Assembly (NCBI RefSeq): GCF_023898315.1
Contig: NC_064618.1
Location: 247,417,076 to 247,481,075, forward strand
DNA length: 64,000 nt
DNA from: Schistocerca nitens
Lineage: Eukaryota > Arthropoda > Insecta > Orthoptera > Acrididae
Direction: 5' to 3'
Part shown: positions 1 through 10,079 of the stretch, one piece after another
Numbering within the stretch: the first letter of the stretch is position 1
Layout: each line of letters opens with the position of its first letter
The notes under the pieces: model-generated
The model's database searches: none
Seen by the model: only the letters and a program-made list of their open reading frames with translations
Told to the model about the DNA's origin: nothing
Program-made: the position numbers and the translations under genes

Positions 1-1
1 A

Positions 2-358
2 TTCCTTCCTGCACTGCAAAAAAAACGTCCGGGAAGGGCTGCGCGTGTGCTGTTTCAGCAAGACAACGCACCCGCACATCGAGCTAACGTTACGCAACAG
101 TTTCTTCGTGATAACAACTTTGAAGTGATTCCTCATGCTCCCTACTCACCTGACCTGGCTCCTAGTGACTTTTGGCTTTTTCCGACAATGAAAGACACTC
201 TCCGTGGCCTCACATTCACCAGCCGTGCTGCTATTGCCTCAGCGATTTTCCAGTGGTCAAAACAGGCTCCTAAAGAAGCCTTCGCCGCTGCCATGGAATC
301 ATGGCGTCAACGTTGTGAAAAATGTGTACGTTTGCAGGGCGATTATGTCGAGAAGTAA
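2..358 (+). pseudogene. mariner transposase, C-terminal part, cut by window edge
   Basis: The frame is open from the first bases of the window to a TAA at 356-358. It carries the end of a mariner-type DDE/D catalytic domain: FQQDNAPAH holds the second aspartate, and YSPDLAPSDFWLF holds the third acidic residue as D, as in mariners. The spacing fits DD34D. The enzyme would cut and paste its own element. The N-terminal DNA-binding part and the first aspartate lie outside the window, so intactness cannot be judged. The remaining 118 codons show no stop or frameshift. Confidence 0.85.
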
Positions 359-437
359 CGCCAGTTTCATCGATTTCGGGTGAGTAGTTTTAATTAGAAA
401 AAAAATCGGAGGCCTTAGAACTTGAATGCACCTCGTA
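359..437 (+). mobile_element. mariner 3' untranslated end and terminal inverted repeat
   Basis: After the transposase stop, the sequence runs to CACCTCG followed by TA at about 436-437. The other mariners here start with CGAGG, and the one at 33575 also ends CACCTCG-TA, so this is probably the right terminus with its TA target site. The left terminus is outside the window. Confidence 0.7.
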
Positions 438-504
438 TTTCCTCTGCTATCATGCAGAGAAGCCATTGGTTGTACCTTGCCGCTAGCATACTTTACATAC
501 AACT

Positions 505-1674
505 AGACTCTCTTTGGATTTTCTGCCAGGTTTCGAGAGAAACTATTGTAAACATTTGGCTAAATTTCGGGCTTCTGTAAAAGATGGCCAGCCTTGCAGA
601 TTTTGCGTAGCTTTAAATTTGGCATGCCTATTTCGTTGTTTCTGCAACTGTGTTCTGACCCGTTTTGTGTACCAAGGGGAATCAGTTCCGTCGTTTGTTA
701 ATTTATTTGGTATAAATCTCGCAATGGCTGTGGATACTATTTCTTTGAATTTGAGCCACATCTGGTCTACACTTATATTATTAATTTGGAAGGAATGGAG
801 ACTGTCTCTCAAGGGGCGTCAGGAAAATTTTTATATACTTTCTTGATTAGGTATATTTTTAGTTTATTTTTGGACGATTTGGGAGTTAAAATATTCAGTC
901 TCGCTACACAACCCTGTGTTCACTAATCGCTGTATCCGTTTTGATGTTTGTTGTTAGGCCTAAATAAGGCGAAACGCGTAGTTGAAAAATAAAAAAAACT
1001 AAAATTGCAACCAAGACTGTTTTTAACCAATACTATTATTTGTTGCTAAGAGGTCACGTATGTTTCCACAACCGTTTACTATTCGAGTGGGCTCATCTAC
1101 AAACTGCTCGAAATAATTTTCAGAGATTGTGTTTAGCACAAATTCGGACCATGTTTAGCTCCGGATTTAAACGTGTATTTTCGCCAACATATTGAGGGTA
1201 AATTGAAGTCACCACCAACCGGAATTGTGTGAGTCGGGTACGTTTTTTAAATTAGATTCAAGTTTTCTATGAACCTTTCAGCAGTTGTATCATCTGAGTT
1301 GGGAGGTCAGTGAAAGGATCCAGTTATTATTTTATTCCAGTTGCCAAGACTGATCTCTGTACATGCTAACTCACAGTTTCGGTACTAGATAAATTACTTC
1401 TAAGAGAAACAAACACGGCACCGCCAACCGTGTTTAGCCTATCCTTTCGGAATACCGTTAGGTTTTTCGCAAAAATTTCGGCTGATCTTATCTCCAGCTT
1501 TAGCCGGATTTCAATGCCTATAACGACACTGCAGCGACAATTTTCAACTGTTACACCGATGGTTCCTGGATATAGGTTCTTCCTGTGTTTTACACTTTGA
1601 GACCCTTTGAGACTGGAGCCCTTTTTGTTTTCCCCGAGACCCCCCAACCTAAAATACCGTCCTGTCCACGCCAC
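505..1674 (-). pseudogene. CR1-like LINE copy A, ORF2 endonuclease remnant
   Basis: Three minus-strand blocks align in order with the better copy at 31292-36500. They are the ORF2 start (1366-1674, beginning MAWTGRYFRLGGLG), an ISENYFEQ..EPTR block near 1060-1130, and the linker after the endonuclease (543-812, with PWYTKRVRTQLQKQR). The last block runs on to a GRKS match of the NPK motif near 510. The frames are disrupted and about 200 bp near 850-1060 is unrelated, partly PLE-like. It is an inactive fossil of an endonuclease/reverse transcriptase polyprotein. Confidence 0.7.
850..1060 (-). mobile_element. small PLE-like remnant inside CR1 copy A
   Basis: This stretch replaces expected endonuclease sequence in copy A. 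On the plus strand it holds GGCCTAAATAAGGC, then GAAA, CGCG and TA, resembling the helix II/GAAA/helix III part of the hammerhead-like ends described elsewhere. The upstream CTGANGA box is degenerate here (TTGATGT). It is followed by an A-rich tail. Assignment rests on resemblance only. Confidence 0.35.
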
Positions 1675-2172
1675 ACAGCCCCTGATACCGATGTAGCCGC
1701 CTCCTACGTGTGTGGACTCCTGAGCTATTTAGCGGAACCTGAAGCCCAACAGCCCTACGGCACAAGTCGAGGAATCTGCAGCCTACACGGTCGCAGAATC
1801 GTCTGAGCCTCTGATTCAGACACTCCAATTGGCTCTGTACCAAAGGTTCGCAATCGGTTCTGTCGACTATGCTGCAAATGGAGATCTCTGATTTCATCTT
1901 GCAAGCAAGACTGGCAACCTTCACCACTTCTGACAGCCGCTCGAAACCAGAGAGAATCTCTTCCGATCCAAAGCGACACAAATCATTGCTGCTGATGTGA
2001 GCCACCATCTGCAGTTGGCTGCACACTGTGCTCTTCACGAAATCTGGAAGGATCCATTCCAAGCCTGAAATGACTCCACCTAGTATGCACACAGAGCGCA
2101 CAATGGCTTTCTTCCTATCCTTGCCATCCAAGTCCCTAAGGAGCCCTATAGCGCATCTAAAACTGGAGCTTC
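1649..2172 (-). pseudogene. CR1-like LINE copy A, ORF1 esterase-like remnant
   Basis: The minus frame 2131-1649 matches the C-terminal two thirds of ORF1 at 35412-36397. Shared stretches include EEILSGF.RL, CSIVDRTDC and LNQRLRRFCDRVGCRFLDL. That ORF1 has an SGNH-esterase-like fold signature, as is typical of CR1-group LINEs. Here the GTND-like block reads SSND and the final D..H block is damaged. A frameshifted match to the GSSNVRR block lies at about 2140-2172. Homology stops there, so the copy is 5' truncated. Confidence 0.7.
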
Positions 2173-2174
2173 AA

Positions 2175-3299
2175 CTACCGCTTTGACATAAGACCAAATG
2201 TCTTAGGATTTTCTGCCAAGTCAGTACATAGAACTTTACTTTCGAAGTCATTGAACGCCTCTCGCATAGCCCTCGTCACACTACATTTCGCTTCGCGTAA
2301 TTTTTGTTTGTCTGCAAGGCTTAGGCTATGTTTATGTTTGCTGTGAAGTTCCCTTTGCTTCCGCAGCAGTTTTCTAACTCGGTTGTTGTACCACGGTGGC
2401 TCTTTTCCATCTCTTACGATCTTGCTTGGCACATACTCATCTAACGCATATTGCACGATGGTTTTGAACTTTGTCCACTGATCCTCAACACTATCTATAC
2501 TTGAGACAAAACTTTTGTGTTGAGCCGTCAGGTACTCTGTACTCTGCTTTTTGTCACTTTTGCTAAACAGAAAAATCTTCCTACCTATTTTAATATTTCT
2601 ATTTACGGCTGAAGTCATCGATGCCGTAACCGCTTTATGATCGCTGATTCCCTGTTCTGCGTTAACTGTTTCAAATAGTTCGGGTCTGTTTGTCACCAGA
2701 AGGTCTATTATGTTATCGCCACGAGTCGGTTCTCTGTTTAACTGCTCAAGGTAATTTTCAGATAAAACACTTAAAAAAATTTCACTGGATTCTTTGTCCC
2801 TGCCACCCGTTATGAACGTTTGAGCCTCCCAGTCTATATCCGGCAAATTAAAATCTCCACCCAGAACTATAACATGGTGGGGAAATCTACTCGAAATATT
2901 TTCCACATTATCCTTCAGGTGCTCAGCCACAACAGCTGCTGAGCCAGGGGGCCTATAGAGACATCCAATTACCATGTCTGAGCCTGCTTTAACCGTGACC
3001 TTCACCCAAATCATTTCACATTTCGGATCTCCGTCAATTTCCTTCGATACTATTGCATCTTGTGCATCATTTTCGTGTTTGAGCTGTATACCAAATGTAA
3101 ATAAGCTACTGTATACACGTCTCTTTATTTTTAGATTTCCTCTGAAAGAAAGAGCTGTTAAGTCGGTGGGTAGCCAATATGAGGCGAGATAAGTGGCAGC
3201 CAACTGAATATAGCTACATATGCTCGTTTCACTTTGAAGATAGATACATGTATAGTACAAACGAGAAAAGGCGACTTCTGGCAAACGCAGTATCGACAA
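2175..3299 (-). pseudogene. CR1-like LINE copy B, endonuclease domain fragment
   Basis: An open frame of 374 codons. Its first ~60 residues look unrelated, and CR1-like homology begins near 3110. It carries an exonuclease-endonuclease-phosphatase type AP endonuclease: CLYRPPGS, GGDFNLPDIDW (catalytic D and N) and GISDHKAV (SDH motif). A basic linker, PWYNNRVRKLLRKQRELHSK, follows, ending in LAENPKTFGLMSK. The reverse transcriptase is missing because the copy stops at 2175, where copy A begins. The endonuclease would nick target DNA to prime reverse transcription. It is the cleanest endonuclease of this family in the window. Confidence 0.8.
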
Positions 3300-3539
3300 T
3301 ATTTATGTTTCCTGACCATCTGCAGAAAACAACTATAGTATAGAGACAACCAAGCAAACGGCTTTCATTGCAGGTTTCATTGCAATAAAATGCATCAAAG
3401 TTTTTATATTGCTCCAAAGAGTGTATTCAAATTGTTAACAGTGGCAGAAAGGGTTCTCAGGGACTGTCAAAACTTAATATGGAAGAAGAACTTCCTTCTG
3501 TAGTTGTGTGTGGAATTGGCTACGAAGTCTTTCGCGACG
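3300..3539. other. unassigned stretch
   Basis: No recognisable gene or repeat family was seen between CR1 copy B and the PLE tail. Confidence 0.4.
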
Positions 3540-3657
3540 TATTTCTTGAGTAAAAATCTCTCGGTGTACATGGCGCGTCATATCAGGATAAAACTCCAAG
3601 CTTTCGACCACTACCTCCATGGTCGTCGTCAGGGCTAAAACTGACTGTCGTGAACTA
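3540..3657 (-). mobile_element. PLE 3' tail, left of the LINE insertion
   Basis: This is the continuation of the PLE fragment that resumes at 9097. The two are joined by the duplicated TGTCGTGAACTA. On the minus strand it has CTGACGA, then a GACCA/TGGTC stem, then GAAA, a hammerhead-like arrangement also seen at other PLE-like ends here. The true 3' boundary is uncertain. Confidence 0.55.
3646..3657. repeat. target site duplication, left copy
   Basis: TGTCGTGAACTA is identical to 9097-9108. It sits directly beside the poly(T), which is the minus-strand poly(A) tail of the LINE. Confidence 0.9.
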
Positions 3658-4335
3658 TTTTTTTTTTCCCTTTATTGTATTTCAATTCCCCATCGGGGCG
3701 GGCTGGCAGCAGCATAGGCGCTGCTCTTCAGCCGAAAGACATAGAACAAAACAATAGAAGACATTTAAAAACAGCAAAGGAGAGAATAAGGTGAACATAG
3801 ATATAAAAAAGGGGAACATCATGGAAGGCAATAGACAAAAAACGGGGTGACTGTAAAATGGAGATAAAAAACTGTTTAAAAGTAGCACACACAAAAAGCC
3901 ACACACTGCGACGGTTAAAAGAACACGAGGCACAGTATGACTGGAGCATAAAGGTAGCGACGTATGGCTTAGCACATAATGTAACACTGACGGCGAACCT
4001 CAAGGCAGGACACAATTAAAATCACACCTCCTGACGCACACGAGAAACAGCACTAAACAACACTGATGTGGCACACTGATGAAGAGCAACACAGAGGATC
4101 TGCCAGGCGCTAGGAGATGAGGGAGACCTGAAGAAGGGAGGGAGGGGAAGAGATGGGGAGGTGACCGGGGGGCGCGTGGAGGAGGGCCAGGGAGGGAGGG
4201 ATGTGGGAAGGAGAGAGGCAAGTATGGGGTGCAGGGTCTCAGGGGAGGGGGGGACTGAGGAAAATCCGCTCTGGGAGAAGGAGGAAAGAGGGAAAGGGGC
4301 CCTGGGGAGTGGGGGGGGGGGGGAACAAGGCCAGG
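3658..4335 (-). other. LINE 3' UTR with polyadenylation signal
   Basis: On the minus strand, AATAAA near 3675 is followed by a short A tract that meets the target duplication. The rest is a purine-biased tail without coding sequence. A poly(G) tract on the plus strand lies near 4311-4322. Confidence 0.7.
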
Positions 4336-7158
4336 TTATAGTTGGAAGGAAGGGTAGATGTCACGGCGAAGTTCGTCATCCGGGAGCGGGAGGCGTTGGA
4401 AATTGCCCTGACGAAGGAGATGGAGGGTGTGGAGGTGGAGAGAGGGAGGGATACAGCGATAGAGGCGCGGCAACGGGCGGGGGGTGGAGAGGAAGGAGGA
4501 AACCAGAGGGTGGGGGGGATCAAGCCTGCGAACAATGTAAAGGATGCGGAGATGTTGGAGGAACAGGAGGAGGTGGGGGAAGGGGATCAGTTCATACAGG
4601 AGCCGTGTGGGGGAAGGAAGGCGGATACGGAAGGCAAGGCGGAGCGCATGGCGTTCAAGGATTTGGAGGGCCTTGTAAAAGCGGGTGGGGGCGGAGATCC
4701 AGGCAACGCTGGCATAACAGAGGATAGGACGGATGAGGGATTTGTAGGTGTGGAGGATGGTAGAAGGATGCAAGCCCCATGTCCGGCCAGACAGGAGTTT
4801 CAGAAGGCGGAGGCGGGAATGGGCTTTCTGCTGGATGGTCAGGAGATGAGGGGTCCAGGTGAGGTGGCGGTCAAGGGTGAGGCCAAGGTATTTCAGGGTG
4901 GGGGTGAGTTGGATAGGACGACCATAAAGGGTGAGGTAGAAATCATGGAGGCGGAAGGAGCGAGTGGTGCGGCCTATGATGATTGCCTGGGTTTTGGAGG
5001 GGTTGAGACGGAGGAACCACTGGTTACACCAAGTGGTGAACTGGTTAAGGTGGGTTTGGAGGGTACGTTGAGACCGTTGAAGGGTAGGATAGAGAGCCAG
5101 GAAGGCGGTGTCTTCAGCATACTGGAGAAGGTGGACTGGTGGGGGTGGCTTGGGCATATCAGCTGTATACAAGAGATAGAGGAGAGGGGAGTGGACAGAA
5201 CCCTGGGGGACGCCAGCCGTGGGATAAAAGATACGGGAGTTGGTGTTGTGGAGGGTGACATAGGAAGGACGGTGCGAGAGGAAGGAAGCGATCAGACGGA
5301 CAAAATTGATAGGCAGGGTGTAGGTTTGGAGTTTAAAGAGGAGACCGGGATGCCATACACGGTCATAGGCATTTTGGAGGTCAAGGGAAACAAAAATGGC
5401 GGAGCGACGGGAGTTGAGCTGGAGGGACAGAAGGTGAACAAGGTTGAGGAGTTGGTCGTCAGCAGAGAAGGAGGGTCGGAAGCCACACTGGGTAAGGGGG
5501 AGGAGGTGGTGTTGAGCAAGGTGCTGATGGATACGGCGGGAGAGGATGGATTCAAAGACCTTACTGAAGACGGAGGTGAGGCAGATGGGACGATAGGAAG
5601 AGGCGGCAGAAGGGGGTTTGTTGGGTTTGAGGAATAAGAGGACGCGGGAGGTCTTCCACAGGTCAGGGTAGAAGCCAGTAGAGAGGACGACATTATAGAG
5701 ATGGGCGAGGACAGTCAGGAAGGAATAGGGGCTTTCGCGAAGGTGACGGTAGGTGACACAGTCGTGACCGGGGGCCGTGTTGCGTTTGGACCGGAGGATA
5801 AGTTTAATGTCTTGTGCTGTGATGGGAGTGTTTATGTCGGAGGGGGGCAACTGCCCCAAGTACTGGAGACTAGGAGCAAGAGGAGCGACCGAGGTATCGG
5901 CACGTTCCATGACCGTGGGGAAAAGAGAATAATCAAAGTGGGGATCATCGGGGATGGAGAAGACCTCGGAAAGGTGGGAAGCGAAGTGGTTGGCCTTACT
6001 GAGGTTGTCAGGAAGTGGGCGATCGTTATGGAGAAGGGGGTAGTGGGGAGCGGAAAGGGAACCAGTAAGACGATGGAAGGCGGACCAGTACTTGGAGGAG
6101 TTGATAGGGAGGGTGGCGTTGAGTCGTGTGCAGGTCTGGCGCCAGTCTCGGCGTTTCGTTGCTGTAATAAGGTTCCGTACGTGTCGCTGTATTTGCCGGT
6201 GGCGTTGGAGTGTATCCCTGTCACGAGTGCGCAGGAAGGAGCGATAGAGGCGGCGGGATTCACGGAGGAGGAGGACAGCCCGCGGAGGGAGAGTGGGACG
6301 GTGTGGGTGGATGGTTTTAGTAGGAACATGGGCCTCCACGGCGTCAGTAATTACCTGCTGAAGGAAGGACGAGGCGTGGTTGATGTCGTCAGGATGGTGA
6401 TAGGTAAGAGGGTGGCTTTCGTCCTGGGCGGAGATGGAGTCCCGGTAGGCATCCCAGTTGGCACGGCGATAGTCATGGACGACCTTGGGAGGGGGTGCAG
6501 GGTGTGGAGCCGGAGGGGGGCGGTTTGCAGATGTGATGGTGAGGAGGACAGGGAGGTGATCGCTACCTGTGGGGTCAAGGACGGCGACAGTGATACGCCC
6601 AAGGAGGTTGGCGGAGGCAATGACAACATCGGGGGTGGTGTTACTTTCAGGTCGGGTGTGCTGGGGAAGAGGAACAAGGTCACCTTGAAGTGTGGAGAGG
6701 AACTGATGCCACCGCCGAAGGGCAGCAGGAGTGCGGCTATGGATGTTGAGGTCGGCGGCAATCACATAGGTGGAGAAGGTGTGGTCAATGTGTGAGATGA
6801 AGTCATAAGGAAGAGGAGCAGTGGGGCGGACATAGATGGTGGCACAGGTAATGGTGAGGGAGGGGAAGAAGACGCTAAGGATAAGGTGTTCAGTGGGGTC
6901 ATTGAGGAGAGGTTGTGGCCGGACAGGGATATGCTTAAGGTGGCCAATCGCGACTCCACCCTGCGCACGAGGACCAGGAGCGTCAGTGCGGTGGAGGATA
7001 TAGGGGGAGGTGCGGATAGAATGGTGGGGCTGGAGAAAGGTTTCGTTCAAGAGGAAGGTGTCGACCTGGTGGTGGGAGAGGGTGTGCATGAGGAGGTATT
7101 TGTTGGAGCGGAAGGAGCGAATGTTCTGGAAGAGGATGCGAGACTTGTGCCGCGCCAT
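4336..7158 (-). CDS. LINE ORF2: AP endonuclease and reverse transcriptase, uninterrupted but with a YAED active site
   Basis: The 940-codon frame opens at an ATG 39 nt after the ORF1 stop. The endonuclease occupies residues 1-210, with QN at 11-12, NET at 38-40, ADLN at 135-138 and SDH at 199-201. The reverse transcriptase occupies roughly 440-760. It has SYRPICLTSVFSKVFE, FVSLDLQNAYDRVWH (first catalytic D593), AGVPQGS, and YAED at 680-683 where YADD is expected. A C-terminal region follows without a visible RNase H. The enzyme would nick DNA and copy its RNA at the nick. The D-to-E change at a metal-binding position probably cripples polymerisation, although the frame has no stop. GC-rich codon use leaves long antisense open frames. 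Confidence 0.85.
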   Translation of the reverse strand: MARHKSRILFQNIRSFRSNKYLLMHTLSHHQVDTFLLNETFLQPHHSIRTSPYILHRTDAPGPRAQGGVAIGHLKHIPVRPQPLLNDPTEHLILSVFFPSLTITCATIYVRPTAPLPYDFISHIDHTFSTYVIAADLNIHSRTPAALRRWHQFLSTLQGDLVPLPQHTRPESNTTPDVVIASANLLGRITVAVLDPTGSDHLPVLLTITSANRPPPAPHPAPPPKVVHDYRRANWDAYRDSISAQDESHPLTYHHPDDINHASSFLQQVITDAVEAHVPTKTIHPHRPTLPPRAVLLLRESRRLYRSFLRTRDRDTLQRHRQIQRHVRNLITATKRRDWRQTCTRLNATLPINSSKYWSAFHRLTGSLSAPHYPLLHNDRPLPDNLSKANHFASHLSEVFSIPDDPHFDYSLFPTVMERADTSVAPLAPSLQYLGQLPPSDINTPITAQDIKLILRSKRNTAPGHDCVTYRHLRESPYSFLTVLAHLYNVVLSTGFYPDLWKTSRVLLFLKPNKPPSAASSYRPICLTSVFSKVFESILSRRIHQHLAQHHLLPLTQCGFRPSFSADDQLLNLVHLLSLQLNSRRSAIFVSLDLQNAYDRVWHPGLLFKLQTYTLPINFVRLIASFLSHRPSYVTLHNTNSRIFYPTAGVPQGSVHSPLLYLLYTADMPKPPPPVHLLQYAEDTAFLALYPTLQRSQRTLQTHLNQFTTWCNQWFLRLNPSKTQAIIIGRTTRSFRLHDFYLTLYGRPIQLTPTLKYLGLTLDRHLTWTPHLLTIQQKAHSRLRLLKLLSGRTWGLHPSTILHTYKSLIRPILCYASVAWISAPTRFYKALQILERHALRLAFRIRLPSPTRLLYELIPFPHLLLFLQHLRILYIVRRLDPPHPLVSSFLSTPRPLPRLYRCIPPSLHLHTLHLLRQGNFQRLPLPDDELRRDIYPSFQL

Positions 7159-7197
7159 GACGGGAAGGAGGGGGGGAAGAGAGGGAAGGGAAGAGAC

Positions 7198-8751
7198 TTA
7201 AACTAGGGTGTCGAGGCGGGTGAAGGTGAAGTGGGCTTGGTTGTGGGAGTAAGTGGCGAAGGCGTTCAGGTGGAAAACAGAGCGAGCAGCAAGAGATATT
7301 TGTTGGAAGGTGTGGGGGCGCTGAAAAGGGTGAATGTTTTGGAGGACAACGGTAATGAACCGGATGATGTCCTCGGCCGTGGGGGGTGGACGGAGGGAAT
7401 TGTTGGGATGGACAGGGGGATCGACGGGACGAACTGGGACCGTAAGTTCAGGGGTGGCTGGAGGGGGTTTAGCTTTACATTTGTGGGAGTATGTGGGATG
7501 GGGGCCATTGCAGGTATTACAGGAAGGAGGAGCAGCGAGGTTGGGGCAGTTTTTAAGAAAGTGGGAGGCCTTGCAATGGGGACAGGTGGGGGGGTTTTTG
7601 CAGTTGGGAGTCAGGTGGTCATTGTACATCAGGCACCGCTGGCAACGGTAGGATTGGGGAGGGGATTTGGAGGATTCAACAGGGTGGCGACGGTGGTATA
7701 TCAGGGCACCCTGGGTGAGGAGATGGTCTATGGATGGGGGCGGATTCAGAGAATACCCGCATGAGGTAGGTGGGACCAGAGGCATTGTGGATACGGCGGG
7801 CAGAGTGGATTTCCAAGTCCGGGTGGGAGTTCAGTTCTACCAACACTTCATCCTCTGTGATCACCGGGCTGAGCTTGGTGATCACAGCGGTGTAGGTGGG
7901 GGGTAACGGGGAGGCTGGGGCTGACGAGGAGTGGAAGCGGAAAGGAAGGGTGTCAGAGAGGCGTGGGGGCCAAACATAACTCGTGGGAGTTTTCGCAGGA
8001 GGTCTGTGTGAAAGGATGGGGACGGGGACTTGATAAGGACTGAATCCCTGCGGGGAATGAGTTGGGAAATGGGAGCACCAGGTAAGTACTTTCGTATTTC
8101 CTTGGTGAGGGTACGAGCGTCGAGGAACTTAGGATCGGGAGTTGACAGGACGAAGGTGTGGAGGGTGGGGGCCAAGGTATGGGTGGCAGGAGGAGGGGTG
8201 GTGTCCATGGTGACGGCAGGGGGAGGGGGAGGTGGTGTTGATTTTTTGTGGGAAGTCTCGGGAGCAGAGTCTGTAAGGACGCGCTTTTGGGGTTTTTTGG
8301 AGACTGGAGGCTGGGAGGAGGGGAGAGGGATGGGGAGGAGAGGGAGGTGGCGGGTGGCAGATCCCTGTGGCGTAGCGGAGGCACCGGGAGAAGCAGCTGG
8401 TTCAGTGGTGGCGATGGTGGCTCGGCGCGACGTGATGCGTGCGGGAGATGCAGAAGACGAAGCGACGGGGTCGGTGAGAGAGGGGAAGCCAACGACCTGA
8501 GGGGCGGCAGCAGAGGCGGCAACAGAGGCGTACGTGAGGGCGGGGGTAGGAGTGGGAGCTGTTGAGGGCGTGGAAGCTGGAGGAAGGGTGTAGAGGTGTG
8601 GGTATACAGCAGGGGAGGATATAGGGGGATGTGTGAGCGGGGGAAGGAAAGGGGAGGCGGAAGGAGGGAGGCCAGGTGCGGCACTCCAGGAAGTGACTGT
8701 GGGAGAAGGGGAGGGGGAGGTGTAGATGACGGTGGAGGTGGGAGTACTCAT
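7198..8751 (-). pseudogene. LINE ORF1, gag-like RNA-binding protein with zinc knuckles, two frameshifts
   Basis: Reading begins at ATG 8751 with a low-complexity Ser/Pro/Thr/Ala-rich region of about 200 residues. The sequence then moves through three frames: 8751-7882, 7885-about 7745, and 7785-7198. The first shift is at a C tract near 7895-7905 and the second is near 7745. The last part has three CCHC-type knuckles: CQRC...H....C, CPHC...H....C and CNTC...H......C. Such proteins coat LINE RNA. The C-tract shift could be a mutation, an assembly error or, less likely, programmed slippage. Confidence 0.75.
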
Positions 8752-9096
8752 TGCAGACGAACGGCGACGGACAGACGGACGTGCAGCAGGCAGCGGCGGC
8801 GTCAGCGTCGGCGTCGGCGATGGTCGGCGGCGAACAGCAGGCGGCGGTGGCGGCGGCGGCGGCGGCGGCGGCGGCAGCGGTTACGACGACGGCGATGGAC
8901 AGCGAGCAGGCAGGCAGGCAGGCAGGCGGACGGACGGACGGACGGACGAACGAACGAACGAACGAACAGCGACAGCAACAAGCGGCGGGCACACAGACAA
9001 ACACACACAATCTTCGAAGACGGAGATTCCACCCTGAGAGTAGCCCAGGCTTTGCAATCTGACGCTTTCGAAGGAGGGGATCCAACCCTCTAGATG
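8752..9096 (-). repeat. LINE 5' leader with stacked simple repeats
   Basis: On the plus strand, 8815-8880 is (GGC)n-like, 8905-8928 is (GGCA)n, 8928-8947 is (CGGA)n and 8946-8968 is (CGAA)n. They lie between the ORF1 start and the 5' end of the element. In these LINEs this region would hold the internal promoter, but no specific promoter box was identified. Confidence 0.6.
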
Positions 9097-9108
9097 TGTC
9101 GTGAACTA
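9097..9108. repeat. target site duplication, right copy
   Basis: TGTCGTGAACTA matches 3646-3657 exactly and marks the 5' end of the LINE. Confidence 0.9.
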
Positions 9109-9215
9109 GCGAGGTTCCCACTTTTATATGCAAAGGACGGCTTCTGATTGGCTGGAATACGTCAGCGATATGGCGCGTAGAGAAGTGGTGCCCTCTACTT
9201 CCGTAGATGTAGTTG

Positions 9216-10065
9216 CTATCCCGCGTTGCTTGCAGCGCCATCCCTTGAATCAGGAGGTAAAGTGCGAGAAGTTTTTCTCTGCGATTTTTCTTTATCCAGT
9301 GCACTCTTCCAAGTGTTGCTAAGTGCATAGCCGTTGTCTCTATTAAAGTTATTATCGCTAAGTCTAATTTCGACTGCTTCCCGGATCACAGAGTCCCAGT
9401 AATTCGATGTGTGGGCTATTACTCTGGTTTCTTCAAATAAAATCTTATGCTTGTTAAGCAGGCTATGTTCAGCCACCGCTGATTTTTCCAAATACCTGTA
9501 TTTCAGGTGGCGTTGGTGCTCGCTGCAGCGGTCGGCAACTGTTCTTACAGACTGGCCTACGTAATTCTTGCCGCATTCGCAAGGAATAGTATAAATTCCC
9601 GGCACTCTTAAGCCGAGACTATCTTTGACTGGTCTCAACATTTCCTTAATTTTCCTAGGTGGTCGGAAAACTGGTTTTATTCCTTGCCTCTTCAGGACTC
9701 TGGCTATGTTGCTCGTTGTAGCACCGCAAAAAGGAAGCCGCGCTATGTGTTGGTCCTCTTCTTGTATGTGGCCGGCACCGTGTCTTAGTTTCTTGGACAA
9801 TACTGATTTAATTTCACCGGCAGAATAACCATTCCTCTTGAAAACAGTCGTCAAATGGTTAATCTCGGGACCGAGGTGGTCCTTGTCGGAAATAGTCCTG
9901 GCTCTGTGTACTAAAGTATTCAGCATAGCTCTCTTCTGAGACGGATGATGGAAGCTATGGCTATGCAGATATAAGTCTGTATGGGTTGGCCCAGTCGTCC
10001 ATCCGGCTTTTTCGCTCTACCAACACATCTAAAAAAGGTAACTTCAGAATGTTCAGAATGTTGGG
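9216..10065 (-). pseudogene. Penelope-like element, end of RT plus GIY-YIG endonuclease
   Basis: The frame 9926-9216 contains a GIY-YIG nuclease: GIYTIPCECGKNYVGQS, then R and H residues (RTVADRCSEHQRHLK), and downstream AEHSL and REAVEIRLSDNN. Upstream, in a shifted frame to about 10065, is a reverse-transcriptase end signature (LPFLDVLVERK). The frameshift is near 9930. PLEs use the GIY-YIG nuclease to open target DNA for reverse transcription. The copy is 5' truncated, lacking most of the RT, and its 3' tail was separated by the LINE at 3658-9096. Confidence 0.85.
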
Positions 10066-10079
10066 TGACAGGCCGAATT

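Larger units (their letters stand above)
3658..9096 (-). mobile_element. near-full-length Jockey-group non-LTR retrotransposon
   Basis: The element is about 5.4 kb, bounded by a perfect 12-bp duplication. On the minus strand it has a 345-nt 5' leader rich in simple repeats, ORF1 with zinc knuckles (8751-7198), ORF2 with endonuclease and reverse transcriptase (7158-4336), and a 678-nt 3' UTR with an AATAAA signal followed by poly(A) at 3658-3668. It inserted into a PLE. The Jockey-group call rests on the two-ORF layout, the N-terminal AP endonuclease, the zinc knuckles and the lack of a visible RNase H domain. Exact clade is not settled. Confidence 0.85.

Noticed and set aside
514-846. A 110-codon plus-strand frame
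   Set aside because: The opposite strand has the CR1-like linker with PWYTKRVRTQ; this frame is its shadow.
4342-5637. A 431-codon plus-strand open frame (and 5701-6795, 364 codons)
   Set aside because: Both lie opposite LINE ORF2, which has clear endonuclease and RT motifs. They are Gly/Glu-rich and without motifs, as expected for the antisense of Pro/Leu-rich, GC-biased coding sequence.
7231-7764. Plus-strand open frames opposite ORF1 (also 8030-8565 and 8596-9093)
   Set aside because: Antisense shadows of the zinc-knuckle protein and of simple repeats in the LINE leader.
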